A DNA stretch of 42,047 nucleotides from Bacteroidota bacterium (GCA_023423715.1 JAFAFC010000015.1:1-42047), one strand, 5' to 3'; counted from the stretch's first letter, positions 17,656-26,323 are shown. The notes: generated by a model not told the origin, from the sequence alone. Numbers and translations: made by a program.

Positions 17656-18912
17656 TTATTTAGCTTTAGTATCCATCGGATATGTATAAACGTTGTAAGC
17701 AAGAAGCTTCTTCGCAAAATACTGAGCAACAAAACTCGCAATTAAAATAGGGAAAAATAAAGCGTAACCATTTGGAGCGAGATTACAAACCAAAAATAAT
17801 GCTGTTAACGGTGCATAAATTGAAGCCGAAAGAGTTGCAGCTGCGCCCACAAGCATAAAATTGACATATATAAATGTTGTTCCGAAGTACGTATTGCAAA
17901 CAAAAGCAAACAAAAATCCTAAGAACGCTCCAACCACGATACTTGGTGCAAAAACGCCTCCATCACCGCCTGCTCCTAATGTCAATGCCGAAGCCAAAGG
18001 TTTCAACAAAACCAATAGAAATAGAAAAACAAAGGAATAATTTGCGGGATGATGGACCATCTCGCCCAACGAATGATTGCTATCACCGTACAAAAACGGA
18101 AATGTAAAAATTAGTATTCCAACAATCAAAGCGCCGAGATTTACTCTCAAAAAATTATTATTAATTCCAGAGAAAAAATTTTTAATTCTGGTTACCAATA
18201 ATGTAAAATACACCGACAAAACACCGCCCAAAAGACTTAACACAATAAAAAACGGTAACGCAGACCATTTCCATTCTGTGATCGTGATAGGAAATAAAGG
18301 CTCTGTTTTAATAAAATACAGAAATCCCCAAGACACCAAAGCCGAAGCTGTACAACTTAAAAATAGGGTTTTGTTCAACTTTTTTGCGATGACTTCTAAA
18401 GCAAAAAGCCAACCTACAATTGGGCTTCCAAACAAAACAGAAACGCCCGCCACGACGCCTGCACAAATCAGTTCTAATTTGTAAAGATTAGGCGAGAATC
18501 TATTTTCGTACGCTGTATTTCCTATCGTTGCGCTTGCAACCACGGTGGAAACCTCAATCCCTGTAGAACCTCCAAAAATGACCGTCAAAAAACCATTGAT
18601 GAAATGCGACGGAATTTTAAAACTGGGTAAATGATCTTTTCGCTGGTCAACAGTTTTGTAAATCTCCGTAATCCCTTTATTTTTCCGGTTTTTGAAAAGA
18701 TATTTTCTTAAAAAATAAATTGCCGTGATACCAATCGTTGGAAAAATGATAAACATCCACGATTTTTCTTTTGCACTATCAAAAAGCAACTCTTGAAAAT
18801 AAATGGTGATTGTTTTCAGCAACCACGCCAAAATAGATGCGGCAACACCAACAATAACACTAAAAATAAGTAATTTGAAATAATAATGTCTTTTGATTTT
18901 GGCTCTGTCCAT
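17656..18912 (-). CDS. ClC-family chloride channel/transporter, divergent filter
   Basis: Polytopic membrane protein of 418 residues in the ClC family, with about ten or more hydrophobic helices. Compared with E. coli CLC-ec1, the filter motif GREGP is GIEVS here (Glu120 keeps the gating glutamate). GIFAP is conserved as GVFAP (residues 319-323). GSGIP is replaced by NKGIT (78-82). The internal proton glutamate Glu203 is valine (Val174, in FALEVI). A tyrosine lies in the region of Tyr445. Valine at the proton-glutamate position is typical of ClC channels, so this may not be a Cl-/H+ exchanger. There are no C-terminal CBS domains. A perfect promoter precedes it, and the VOC gene follows. Confidence 0.9.
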   Translation of the reverse strand: MDRAKIKRHYYFKLLIFSVIVGVAASILAWLLKTITIYFQELLFDSAKEKSWMFIIFPTIGITAIYFLRKYLFKNRKNKGITEIYKTVDQRKDHLPSFKIPSHFINGFLTVIFGGSTGIEVSTVVASATIGNTAYENRFSPNLYKLELICAGVVAGVSVLFGSPIVGWLFALEVIAKKLNKTLFLSCTASALVSWGFLYFIKTEPLFPITITEWKWSALPFFIVLSLLGGVLSVYFTLLVTRIKNFFSGINNNFLRVNLGALIVGILIFTFPFLYGDSNHSLGEMVHHPANYSFVFLFLLVLLKPLASALTLGAGGDGGVFAPSIVVGAFLGFLFAFVCNTYFGTTFIYVNFMLVGAAATLSASIYAPLTALFLVCNLAPNGYALFFPILIASFVAQYFAKKLLAYNVYTYPMDTKAK

Positions 18913-18934
18913 CTTATTAATTGCTTAAGATTCA

Positions 18935-18966
18935 CAAATTTAGGTGATGGAAATTATTTCTTCAAA
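18935..18966 (-). promoter_or_regulatory. Promoter of the ClC gene
   Basis: On the minus strand TTTG (18963-18966), 20 bases, TAAATTTG (18935-18942) matches both elements of the Bacteroidota housekeeping promoter. The start site would be near 18928, giving a leader of about 16 bases. Confidence 0.7.
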
Positions 18967-19009
18967 TTTTTCTCAGCTATTTAATCAAATTCAATTTTAA
19001 AATTTAAGA

Positions 19010-19384
19010 TTATTCATTTCGTTTCACAGGTTCCAAATTCCCCAATTCTTCGGGAGTAAATAATCTATAATGGACTTTAAAAGTCTTTCCTAATGGTGTT
19101 TCCAAAGAAAAACCACCGGGACCGAAACCATCCAAAACGTCTAATGTAAAATGGGAATATTGCCAATATTCAAACAAATCTCGATCGATCCAAAATTCAA
19201 AATCTTTGATGTGACCAATTAAAACATCATTCATTCTTGGAAAAAAACCGCCTTTCTCAAAACATTGCGGTTGCGTTCCTTCACAACATCCACCAGCTTG
19301 ATAAAACATAAGTGGACCATGCTGCTGCTCTAGAGTTTCAATCACTTCCAAAGCTTTATCTGTAACGTCTAATCGCGAAATCAT
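19010..19384 (-). CDS. DUF779 protein
   Basis: A 124-residue soluble protein of the DUF779 family. The family signature is visible as FYQAGGCCEGTQPQC (Cys33, Cys34 and Cys41) followed by a Trp/Tyr-rich region with FEYWQYSHFTLDV and a GPGGFSLE segment. DUF779 genes are repeatedly found directly beside aldehyde dehydrogenase genes in many bacteria, and the same holds here. A role in assisting or maturing the dehydrogenase is therefore plausible, but this is inference from neighbourhood. The clustered cysteines could bind metal or react with thiols. The gene lies 100 bases after the ALDH stop, beyond a hairpin terminator, so it may be expressed at a lower level by read-through. Confidence 0.88.
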   Translation of the reverse strand: MISRLDVTDKALEVIETLEQQHGPLMFYQAGGCCEGTQPQCFEKGGFFPRMNDVLIGHIKDFEFWIDRDLFEYWQYSHFTLDVLDGFGPGGFSLETPLGKTFKVHYRLFTPEELGNLEPVKRNE

Positions 19385-19413
19385 ATTCTTATTTTTTATT
19401 AAAGTTAAAAAAA

Positions 19414-19431
19414 CCTGGCATTTCTGCCAGG
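19414..19431 (-). terminator. Hairpin terminator between ALDH and DUF779 genes
   Basis: CCTGGCA (19414-19420) pairs with TGCCAGG (19425-19431) around TTTC. On the minus strand it is followed by seven T. It lies 53 bases after the ALDH stop codon and 29 bases before the DUF779 ATG, so it would end or attenuate ALDH transcription before DUF779. Confidence 0.85.
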
Positions 19432-19484
19432 CTCACTAAAAACACAAATTATAAAAACTATATATACTATTAATAAAGATTCTC

Positions 19485-21014
19485 CTAGAAGAAACCAAGC
19501 TTGTTTTTGTTGTACGAAATCAACATATTCTTGGTTTGACGGTAATGATCTAACATCATTTTGTGGTTTTCTCTACCGATTCCCGACTGCTTATAACCTC
19601 CGAAAGGTGCTCCAGCTGGATAAGAGTGATATTGATTCACCCAAACTCTACCCGCCTGAATTGCTCTTGGAACCGTGTATAATTGGTGCGCATCTCTCGT
19701 CCAAACTCCTGCTCCCAAACCATAAATCGTGTCATTTGCAATCGCAATAGCTTCCGCTTCATCTTTGAAAGTAGTTACCGCCAAAACAGGTCCGAAAATC
19801 TCTTCTTGGAAAATTCTCATTTTGTTATTTCCTTTGAAAAGCGTTGGTTTAATGTAATAACCATTCTCGCAACCATCACCAATTGAATTTACATCACCAC
19901 CTGTCAAGACTTCTGCACCTTCTTCTTTTCCAAGGTTGATGTACGACATGATTTTATCTTTTTGAATCTGTGAAGCTTGAGCTCCCATCATCACCGTTGG
20001 ATCTAATGGATTTCCAGTTTTAATGGCATTTACTCTTTCGACAACTCTTTCAATAAATGCATCGTAAATATCTTCTTGAATCAATAATCTTGAAGGACAC
20101 GTACAAATTTCACCTTGATTTAAAGCAAACAAAACCGCTCCTTCGATTGCTTTATCTAAAAATTCGTCATCATGATCCATCACCGAATTAAAGAATACGT
20201 TTGGCGATTTCCCTCCTAATTCTAAAGTTACTGGAATAATATTTTCCGTTGCGTATTGCATTACCAAACGTCCCGTTGCTGTAGAACCCGTGAAAGCCGC
20301 TTTTGCCACTTTTGGATTCGTTACCAAAGCACGTCCAAGTTCCGCTCCGAAACCATTAACGATATTAATAACACCTGCTGGAATTAAATCGCCAATAATT
20401 TCCATTAAAACCATAATAGAAACTGGTGTACTTTCCGCTGGTTTCAAGACGACGCAATTTCCTGCTGCCAAAGCTGGAGCCAACTTCCAAACCGCCATTA
20501 AAATTGGGAAATTCCAAGGAATAATTTGTGCAATTACACCCAAAGGTTCGTTTACAATTAAAGAAACCGTGTCTTTATCCAATTCATTCATCGAACCTTC
20601 TTCGGCACGAATTACACTTGCAAAATATCTGAAATGGTCGATTGCTAAAGGAATATCTGCCGCTAAAGTCTCACGAACTGCTTTTCCGTTATCTACGGTT
20701 TCCACTGCGGCGATATACTGAAGTTTCTCCTCCATTCTATCCGCAATTTTGTTCAGAATAATGCTACGTTCTGTTGGTGACGTATTTTTCCAAGTTTCAA
20801 AAGCTTTAGAAGCCGTATCTACAGCCAATTCTAAATCTTCTTTTGTAGAATGTGCAACTTGCGTAAACACTTTTCCATCAATCGGAGAAACAACGTCAAA
20901 ATACTTCCCTAAAACGGGTGCTGTAAATTTTCCACCGATATAATTGTCGTATTTTGCTTTGAATTCTGGTCTTTGCAAAGCATTATCTTTTTTTGGTTCT
21001 GCTACTGTACTCAT
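19485..21014 (-). CDS. NAD(P)-dependent aldehyde dehydrogenase (AcoD/ExaC-like)
   Basis: Cytoplasmic oxidoreductase that oxidises an aldehyde, probably acetaldehyde or another short aliphatic one, to the acid. From the chosen start it has 509 residues. Landmarks are the cofactor-binding PWNFP (166-170) and FTGSTATGR (241-249), the general base Glu265 in LELGGKSPN, and the nucleophile Cys304 in QGEICTCPSR, the form typical of the AcoD/ExaC subgroup. I chose the ATG at 21014 over a TTG at 21077: the latter adds 21 residues with no family similarity and would extend into the promoter region. It is divergent from an AraC-type regulator and followed by a DUF779 gene, a recurrent trio. Confidence 0.94.
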   Translation of the reverse strand: MSTVAEPKKDNALQRPEFKAKYDNYIGGKFTAPVLGKYFDVVSPIDGKVFTQVAHSTKEDLELAVDTASKAFETWKNTSPTERSIILNKIADRMEEKLQYIAAVETVDNGKAVRETLAADIPLAIDHFRYFASVIRAEEGSMNELDKDTVSLIVNEPLGVIAQIIPWNFPILMAVWKLAPALAAGNCVVLKPAESTPVSIMVLMEIIGDLIPAGVINIVNGFGAELGRALVTNPKVAKAAFTGSTATGRLVMQYATENIIPVTLELGGKSPNVFFNSVMDHDDEFLDKAIEGAVLFALNQGEICTCPSRLLIQEDIYDAFIERVVERVNAIKTGNPLDPTVMMGAQASQIQKDKIMSYINLGKEEGAEVLTGGDVNSIGDGCENGYYIKPTLFKGNNKMRIFQEEIFGPVLAVTTFKDEAEAIAIANDTIYGLGAGVWTRDAHQLYTVPRAIQAGRVWVNQYHSYPAGAPFGGYKQSGIGRENHKMMLDHYRQTKNMLISYNKNKLGFF

Positions 21015-21040
21015 ATAGATTGTTTTTAATTTTAATAGTT

Positions 21041-21048
21041 CTAAATTA
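21041..21048 (-). promoter_or_regulatory. Possible -7 box of the ALDH promoter
   Basis: TAATTTAG on the minus strand is one mismatch from TAnnTTTG and would give a leader of about 20 bases. No TTG element lies at the -33 position, which instead abuts the nearest AraC-type direct repeat (ending at 21070). That is what an activator-dependent promoter would look like. Confidence 0.35.
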
Positions 21049-21069
21049 CTTTCTATGCGTTGAATAAAA

Positions 21070-21110
21070 TAGCACAATACTATCTTTTTATAGCAAAATC
21101 CTATTTTATA
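21070..21110. promoter_or_regulatory. Two direct repeats with 21-bp period: likely AraC-family operator
   Basis: Two tandem copies of about 14 bases, TAGCACAATACTAT (21070-21083) and TAGCAAAATCCTAT (21091-21104), lie exactly 21 bases apart. Over the full 21-base period 17 positions agree. AraC-family proteins bind tandem half-sites one to two helical turns apart, and in E. coli AraC the period is 21 bases with TAGC and TCC boxes. The repeats lie between the ALDH gene and the divergent AraC-type gene and end where the ALDH -33 region would be, so activation of ALDH by the adjacent regulator is the simplest reading. Confidence 0.6.
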
Positions 21111-21151
21111 TCTAAAGTTTAGTATTTCATTAACAAAACATTAGAAAAGCA

Positions 21152-21181
21152 TTGAGAAAATTTTCAGTATATTTAAATTCT
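21152..21181 (+). promoter_or_regulatory. Weak promoter candidate of the AraC-type gene
   Basis: TTG (21152-21154), 19 bases, TAAATTCT (21174-21181) has the right spacing but two mismatches in the -7 box. The ATG at 21204 is preceded by a GAGGA Shine-Dalgarno-like motif. Confidence 0.3.
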
Positions 21182-21203
21182 TGCAAAATCAAAACCTGAG
21201 GAA

Positions 21204-22124
21204 ATGAAGAATGCCAAGCAAATGCTGTATCAACCTGCATTATTACACGAAAGTCAACTATCCAATCTTGTAGAAAACAAAACCACGTTTACCCTAAAAG
21301 ATTGCGAATTCAGCATCTATGAAACCCATAGAAGCGCTTTTGATGTTAAATTGAATTTCGAGAATTTGGCTTTTACAGGAATGCTTCGCGGAAAAAAAAT
21401 GATGAAATTGGATGGCAAGACCGATTATTTCGAATATTTACCAGGAGAAAGTGTTTTGGTGGCGCCAGGAGAAACTATGGTTATTGATTTTCCTGAAGCG
21501 GACGAAGATCCATCGCAATGTGTTTCTTTAAGTTTTAATCCAGATTTTGTAGAAAACGCTTTAGATTATTTGAATTTAAAATCTCCAAAAGTGGATGAAT
21601 CCAGCAATTGGAGCATTTCAAAAGATGAATATTATCTTTTCAACACGCCATCTTTGGCTTCTGCAACCAATAATATTATGCGAATTGCCATGGACGATAA
21701 TTCCCATAAAGATGTGATGGCAGATTTTGCTTTGAAGGAACTTCTTATTCGATTGATGCAAACTCAAGGTCGAAATTTGGTAGAAAAAAATTTAGTAAAA
21801 ACCAAGTCTAGAATTGGCTTTGTGGTTGATTACATCAAGAAAAATCTTCATCAAAAGCTATCCATTGATGCCATTGCAAAAATGGCTTACGTAAGCAAAT
21901 CGAATTTCTTTAAAATGTTCAAAGAAGAACTGGGAATTTCGCCCAACGAATTTATCCTTCAAGAAAGAATTTCTCGCGCAAAAGAACTTTTACAAAGTCA
22001 AGAAAGTATTAAAGAAGTGGCTTTTCAAACAGGTTTTACCGATACCAATTATTTCACTCGAGTCTTCAAGCAGCACGAAGGAACAACGCCAAAATCTTTT
22101 CAGAATAAGACGTTGTTTATTTGA
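21204..22124 (+). CDS. AraC-family transcriptional regulator
   Basis: DNA-binding activator of 306 residues. The N-terminal part (about 1-190) is a cupin-like sensory domain with the YLPGESVLVAPGE turn. The C-terminal 100 residues (about 203-302) form the double helix-turn-helix, including LSIDAIAKMAYVSKSNFFKMF and the family signature with IKEVAFQTGFTDTNYFTRVFKQ. It is transcribed away from the ALDH/DUF779 genes, and the shared 189-base region holds 21-bp-spaced repeats. It probably senses an aldehyde-related signal and activates ALDH expression; the ligand is unknown. The gap to the GNAT gene is 61 bases with no visible terminator. Confidence 0.92.
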   Translation: MKNAKQMLYQPALLHESQLSNLVENKTTFTLKDCEFSIYETHRSAFDVKLNFENLAFTGMLRGKKMMKLDGKTDYFEYLPGESVLVAPGETMVIDFPEADEDPSQCVSLSFNPDFVENALDYLNLKSPKVDESSNWSISKDEYYLFNTPSLASATNNIMRIAMDDNSHKDVMADFALKELLIRLMQTQGRNLVEKNLVKTKSRIGFVVDYIKKNLHQKLSIDAIAKMAYVSKSNFFKMFKEELGISPNEFILQERISRAKELLQSQESIKEVAFQTGFTDTNYFTRVFKQHEGTTPKSFQNKTLFI

Positions 22125-22185
22125 TTTAGAGTTTATTTTAATTTCAGTACCTAAATCCCATGGTGATAGGACTAATTTATAAAAA

Positions 22186-22638
22186 ATGAAAATCGAGAAA
22201 GCAGCAATTGAGGATCATGAAATACTAAGTGATATCGCATTTAAAGGAAAATCGTATTGGAATTACGAGGCCCAACTACTCGAATCTTGGCGAGAGAGTT
22301 TAACAATCACCAAAGAATATATTCTAGAAAATGAGGTTTATAAAGTAGTTGATGACACGAAAATCATTGGATTCTATTCTTTAGTTCGTATTGATGAATC
22401 AACAGAAAAATTGGATTTCCTCTTTATGTATCCCGAATTTATTGGACAAGGAATTGGAAAACTTTTACTAGAAAATTGCATCAAAATTGTGAAAACGAAG
22501 AACGTAAAACGACTTATTCTTGACGCCGATCCTAATGCCGAAAACTTCTACGCACATTTTGGTTTCGTTACTTATGGAAAATTGGAATCTTCAATCAAAA
22601 ATAGATTTCTCCCCCAAATGGAACGTATTATCTCATAA
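22186..22638 (+). CDS. GNAT-family N-acetyltransferase
   Basis: A 150-residue enzyme of the GCN5-related acetyltransferase fold, transferring an acetyl group from acetyl-CoA to an amine. The acetyl-CoA pyrophosphate-binding motif A is FIGQGIGKLLLENC (about residues 85-98), preceded by a beta-strand with the DFLFMYPE segment. The late motif ADPNAENFYAHFGF (about 114-127) is the typical B-motif with the catalytic-region tyrosine. The substrate cannot be inferred. It lies between the AraC-type gene and tex on the same strand. Confidence 0.88.
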   Translation: MKIEKAAIEDHEILSDIAFKGKSYWNYEAQLLESWRESLTITKEYILENEVYKVVDDTKIIGFYSLVRIDESTEKLDFLFMYPEFIGQGIGKLLLENCIKIVKTKNVKRLILDADPNAENFYAHFGFVTYGKLESSIKNRFLPQMERIIS

Positions 22639-22700
22639 AAACCAATTTCAAATTCTATATTCTTTCAAAAGTCAGTATTTTAGCCGTTCAAAAGCAATTT

Positions 22701-24824
22701 ATGACTTCAATAGAATTTATTCAAACCCAAGTTTCCGTTTCTGAAAAAAGCATTCAAAACACCATACAACTTCTTAATCAGGATTGCACTATTCCTTTTA
22801 TTGCTCGTTATAGAAAGGATCAAACAGGAAATTTGGACGAAGTTCAGATTGAGCAAATTGCAAAACTTCAAAAGCAGTTTGACGACCTATTGAAACGAAA
22901 AGAAAGTATTCTAAATTCCATTGAAGAACAAAACGCATTAACCGAAGATTTAAAACAAAAAATCCAGAAAAGTTTTGACTTACAAGAGTTGGAAGACCTC
23001 TATTTGCCTTATAAAAAACGTAAAAAAACAAAAGCAGATGCGGCTCGCGAAAAAGGTTTGGAACCTTTAGCGAAAATTATGATGAGTCAAAATTCCCGCA
23101 ATATAGAAGAAGCCGCTTCTCGATTTCTAGGAAAAGACGTTCAAGATGAAGACGAGGCTCTGCAAGGCGCTAGAGATATTGTTGCGGAGTGGATTAATGA
23201 AAACATCTTTGTTAGAAGACAAATTCGACGTTTGTTTCAACGAAAAGCAACAATTGCAACCAAAATCGTTAAAGCAAAACAAGAGGAAGAAGCCGCGCAA
23301 AAATTTTCTCAGTATTTTGATTGGGAAGAAAGTTTAAGTCGAATTCCTTCACATCGTTTACTGGCAATTTTGAGAGCCGAAAACGAAGGTTTCATCAAGG
23401 TTTCCATTAAAGTTGATAAAGACGAAGCTTTGGATTTAATTGAAAATGCTATCATTAAAAGTTCAGGCGACGCCGCAAATCAAAAAAAAATTGCGATTGC
23501 TGATTGCTACAAACGCCTTTTGGAACCATCTATTTCTAATGAAAGTTTGCAAGAAGCTAAGGAAAAAGCCGACATCAAAGCAATTGATGTCTTTTCGCAA
23601 AATTTACAGCAACTTCTCCTAGCTCCACCTTTAGGTGAAAAGCGAATTTTAGCGATCGATCCGGGATACAGAACGGGTTGCAAAGTGGTTTGTTTGGATG
23701 AAAAAGGTGATTTATTGCATAACGAAACCATCTATCCGCACGCGCCACAAAACGAAACCGGAATGGCAATAAAGAAAATCCGTTCTATGGTGAACGCGTA
23801 CAATGTTGAAGCAATTTCCATTGGAAACGGAACCGCAAGTCGTGAAACCGAATTTTTCATTAAGAAGATCGCTTTCGATCGTCCTTTACAGGTTTTTGTA
23901 GTTTCTGAAGCGGGTGCATCAGTATATTCTGCAAGTAAAATAGCACGTGAAGAATTCCCAAACTACGATGTTACGGTTCGTGGTGCGGTTTCCATTGGAA
24001 GGCGTTTAGCCGATCCTTTAGCCGAATTGGTGAAAATTGACCCAAAGTCTATTGGTGTTGGACAATATCAGCATGATGTTGATCAAACTTTATTGAAAAA
24101 CGATCTTGACCAAACCGTTGTCAGATGTGTGAATTCGGTGGGAATTAACCTAAATACAGCAAGTAAATCTTTATTAAGCTATGTTTCTGGAATTGGTGAG
24201 AAAATGGCTGAAAACATTGTTCAATATCGAGCAGAACATGGTGCGTTTGAATCTCGAAAAGACTTGAAAAAAGTTCCACGTTTAGGTGAAAAAGCTTTTC
24301 AACAAGCGGCGGCTTTTATCCGAATTAAAAATGCAAAAAATCCGTTGGATGATTCTTCCGTACATCCAGAAGCCTACTCTATTGTTGAAAAAATGGCTAA
24401 AGATTTAGGTTTGAAAACCGATGATTTAATTGCAAATAAAGAAAAAGTAGAAACAATAGAACCCAAAAAGTACATCACAGAAGAAATCGGAATATTAGGA
24501 GTTCAAGATATTCTAAAAGAATTACTAAAACCTGGTTTAGATCCTCGGAAAGCGGCAAAAGTTTTCGAATTCGATCCCAATGTAAAAACAATAAAAGACC
24601 TTAAAACTGGTATGATTTTACCAGGAATTGTCAATAATATCACGGCTTTTGGCTGCTTTGTTGACTTAGGAATTAAAGAAAGTGGCTTGGTTCACATTTC
24701 ACAACTCAAAGAAGGCTTTGTTTCGGATGTCAATGAAGTGGTAAAACTACACCAACACGTTCAAGTAAAAGTGGTTGAAATTGATGAACAACGCAAACGA
24801 ATTCAGCTAAGTATGATTTTGTAA
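22701..24824 (+). CDS. tex: Tex family RNA-binding transcription accessory protein
   Basis: Nucleic-acid-binding protein related to eukaryotic Spt6, involved in transcription and RNA handling. The domains in order are a helical N-terminal Tex region (about 1-310), a YqgF/RNase H-like domain starting at RILAIDPGYRTGCKVV (about 313 onward), a helix-hairpin-helix region (INLNTASKSLLSYVSGIG) and a C-terminal S1 domain (about 635-705, starting GMILPGIVNNITAFGCFVDLG). At 707 residues it is somewhat shorter than the roughly 770-residue proteobacterial proteins. It stops 11 bases before the converging anti-sigma gene, so the 3' ends of the two transcripts probably overlap. Confidence 0.96.
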   Translation: MTSIEFIQTQVSVSEKSIQNTIQLLNQDCTIPFIARYRKDQTGNLDEVQIEQIAKLQKQFDDLLKRKESILNSIEEQNALTEDLKQKIQKSFDLQELEDLYLPYKKRKKTKADAAREKGLEPLAKIMMSQNSRNIEEAASRFLGKDVQDEDEALQGARDIVAEWINENIFVRRQIRRLFQRKATIATKIVKAKQEEEAAQKFSQYFDWEESLSRIPSHRLLAILRAENEGFIKVSIKVDKDEALDLIENAIIKSSGDAANQKKIAIADCYKRLLEPSISNESLQEAKEKADIKAIDVFSQNLQQLLLAPPLGEKRILAIDPGYRTGCKVVCLDEKGDLLHNETIYPHAPQNETGMAIKKIRSMVNAYNVEAISIGNGTASRETEFFIKKIAFDRPLQVFVVSEAGASVYSASKIAREEFPNYDVTVRGAVSIGRRLADPLAELVKIDPKSIGVGQYQHDVDQTLLKNDLDQTVVRCVNSVGINLNTASKSLLSYVSGIGEKMAENIVQYRAEHGAFESRKDLKKVPRLGEKAFQQAAAFIRIKNAKNPLDDSSVHPEAYSIVEKMAKDLGLKTDDLIANKEKVETIEPKKYITEEIGILGVQDILKELLKPGLDPRKAAKVFEFDPNVKTIKDLKTGMILPGIVNNITAFGCFVDLGIKESGLVHISQLKEGFVSDVNEVVKLHQHVQVKVVEIDEQRKRIQLSMIL

Positions 24825-24831
24825 AGGCTGA

Positions 24832-24850
24832 AATCTTATTTGGTAAGATT
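24832..24850. other. Hairpin at the convergent tex / anti-sigma junction
   Basis: AATCTTA (24832-24838) pairs with TAAGATT (24844-24850) around five bases. It overlaps the anti-sigma stop codon and begins 7 bases after the tex stop. No T-run follows on either strand, so a terminator function is doubtful. Confidence 0.3.
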
Positions 24851-26323
24851 CCAACGCAGTCCCATTCTTAGGTGGAAATTCAGTGGTTTTTCTTTGTAAA
24901 CGCTACCAACCTGACTTCCATTATCAATGTAGTACACCATCAAAGGTTCTGCATAAATACCTAACCTTGGGGTAAAATTGTATTGCGCACCAACACCAGC
25001 CGATGTGGAAAATTGCATTTTCAGACCACTAAGTTTTTGATTTTCATTGTTTGTTGAAGCAACACCGTTTACGTATTTGGTTTTGATAACGCCATCAATT
25101 GGTTGATCTATTTGTCCACCCAAACTCACGTACGAATTCCATTTTTCTTTATTCACGAACGAATAATTAAAACTTATAGGAACCCCAATATATTGAATCA
25201 CTTGCTCGCTTTTAATGTAGTTTTCGTCCGTTCCAGCCTTCAAATCGGAAACCAATTTGGTGTACTGAACTCCCGAGGAAATTCCCACTTTATTGGAAAT
25301 CTGATACTGAACTGTTGCACCAACACTAATTGGATTTCGGTGCTTAATTTCCGTTTCGACTTCCTTTCCTTGATTTCGTACAAAAACATCCATATACGGC
25401 GACTGCCAATACGTTGCATTCCCCATAACAATAGGCGCTAGCGACATTTGATTGCGTCCCATAGAATAATAGCCACTCAACGCTTCATTCGAACTTAGTG
25501 ACAACCCAGAAGTTTGCACGCCTGCAATCCATTGGTTTTTTGAAACCTCTTTCTTGGTTTTCATTGCTTCAATTTCTTTTTCAAGTTTTGCAATGAGTGC
25601 TTTCTGTTCCAAATCTTCTTCCAAAGGCTTTTCAACTTCCGATTTCGTTGTTGGAACTGGTTTACTTTGAGTTGAATTGGATTCGTTTTTCGCTGGAGTT
25701 TGAACTGCGATTTGCTTTTCGTTTGGTTTCGTCGAACTCTGCGTTTGATATGAGTTTATTTGAGACCTCGTTTCGTTTTCGCCATTTGGTTTTGAAATTG
25801 AATTTCCAGCAATTGAATTGACTTTCAACGATTTTTCGTTTGAAACTATATCATCATGAACAACTTCACGATTTTGGTATTGAGACTGCTGTTTTCCTGT
25901 AGTTGTATTTTCAGCAACTTTTGGTTGATTTCCTGAAGTTCCATCAATTGGATTTTCAAGATTTTGATTTTCAGAATTAGAATTCGAACTCGAATCAATA
26001 GGTGAATTCATTTTCTTGCCGCCAGACGTTCCATGGTTTGAAGCGGTCGGTTGCATTGAATTTTCATTTTGATTCGTCCAAAACCAATAGCCTCCACCCA
26101 CGCTCAAAAGCAAAAGTGCAGCAGCAGCAATTCGTCCCCAAGGGAAAGCCGTTTTTTGAAGTTTTGCCGCTTCGCGAACATGAGAATTGATAGGAACAAC
26201 CAAAGTTTCTTCCTCTTCTTCAGGAAATAACGTTTTTTCAAGTTCATCCCAAAGCCCTTCTGGTGGCGTTTCAGAATGTTCTTCAACAAGGTTACGCATA
26301 TGATTTAACCATGGATCTTTCAT
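24836..26323 (-). CDS. Dual-membrane-type anti-sigma factor with C-terminal beta-barrel
   Basis: A 495-residue protein with an unusual layout. The N-terminal cytoplasmic domain (about 1-60) contains PPEGLWDELEKTL, as in Bacteroidota anti-sigma proteins. A single TM helix follows (about 64-83). Then comes a polar linker of about 180 residues rich in Asn, Ser, Gln, Thr and Lys, ending in a short coiled coil (about 233-258). A C-terminal outer-membrane beta-barrel domain of about 230 residues (264-495) ends HLRMGLRWNLTK. An inner-membrane helix plus an outer-membrane barrel in one chain implies that it spans both membranes, as reported for the Dma anti-sigma factors of Bacteroides. Its ATG overlaps the sigma gene stop by four bases (ATGA), so the partner assignment is strong. 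Confidence 0.82.
   Translation of the reverse strand: MKDPWLNHMRNLVEEHSETPPEGLWDELEKTLFPEEEEETLVVPINSHVREAAKLQKTAFPWGRIAAAALLLLSVGGGYWFWTNQNENSMQPTASNHGTSGGKKMNSPIDSSSNSNSENQNLENPIDGTSGNQPKVAENTTTGKQQSQYQNREVVHDDIVSNEKSLKVNSIAGNSISKPNGENETRSQINSYQTQSSTKPNEKQIAVQTPAKNESNSTQSKPVPTTKSEVEKPLEEDLEQKALIAKLEKEIEAMKTKKEVSKNQWIAGVQTSGLSLSSNEALSGYYSMGRNQMSLAPIVMGNATYWQSPYMDVFVRNQGKEVETEIKHRNPISVGATVQYQISNKVGISSGVQYTKLVSDLKAGTDENYIKSEQVIQYIGVPISFNYSFVNKEKWNSYVSLGGQIDQPIDGVIKTKYVNGVASTNNENQKLSGLKMQFSTSAGVGAQYNFTPRLGIYAEPLMVYYIDNGSQVGSVYKEKPLNFHLRMGLRWNLTK

Noticed and set aside
21015..21077. Longer aldehyde dehydrogenase starting at TTG 21077
   Set aside because: It would run through the likely promoter and operator repeat and lacks similarity to ALDH N-termini.
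24832..24850. Bidirectional terminator between tex and the anti-sigma gene
   Set aside because: The stem is only seven A/T-rich pairs and no T-run follows on either strand; recorded only as a hairpin of doubtful function.
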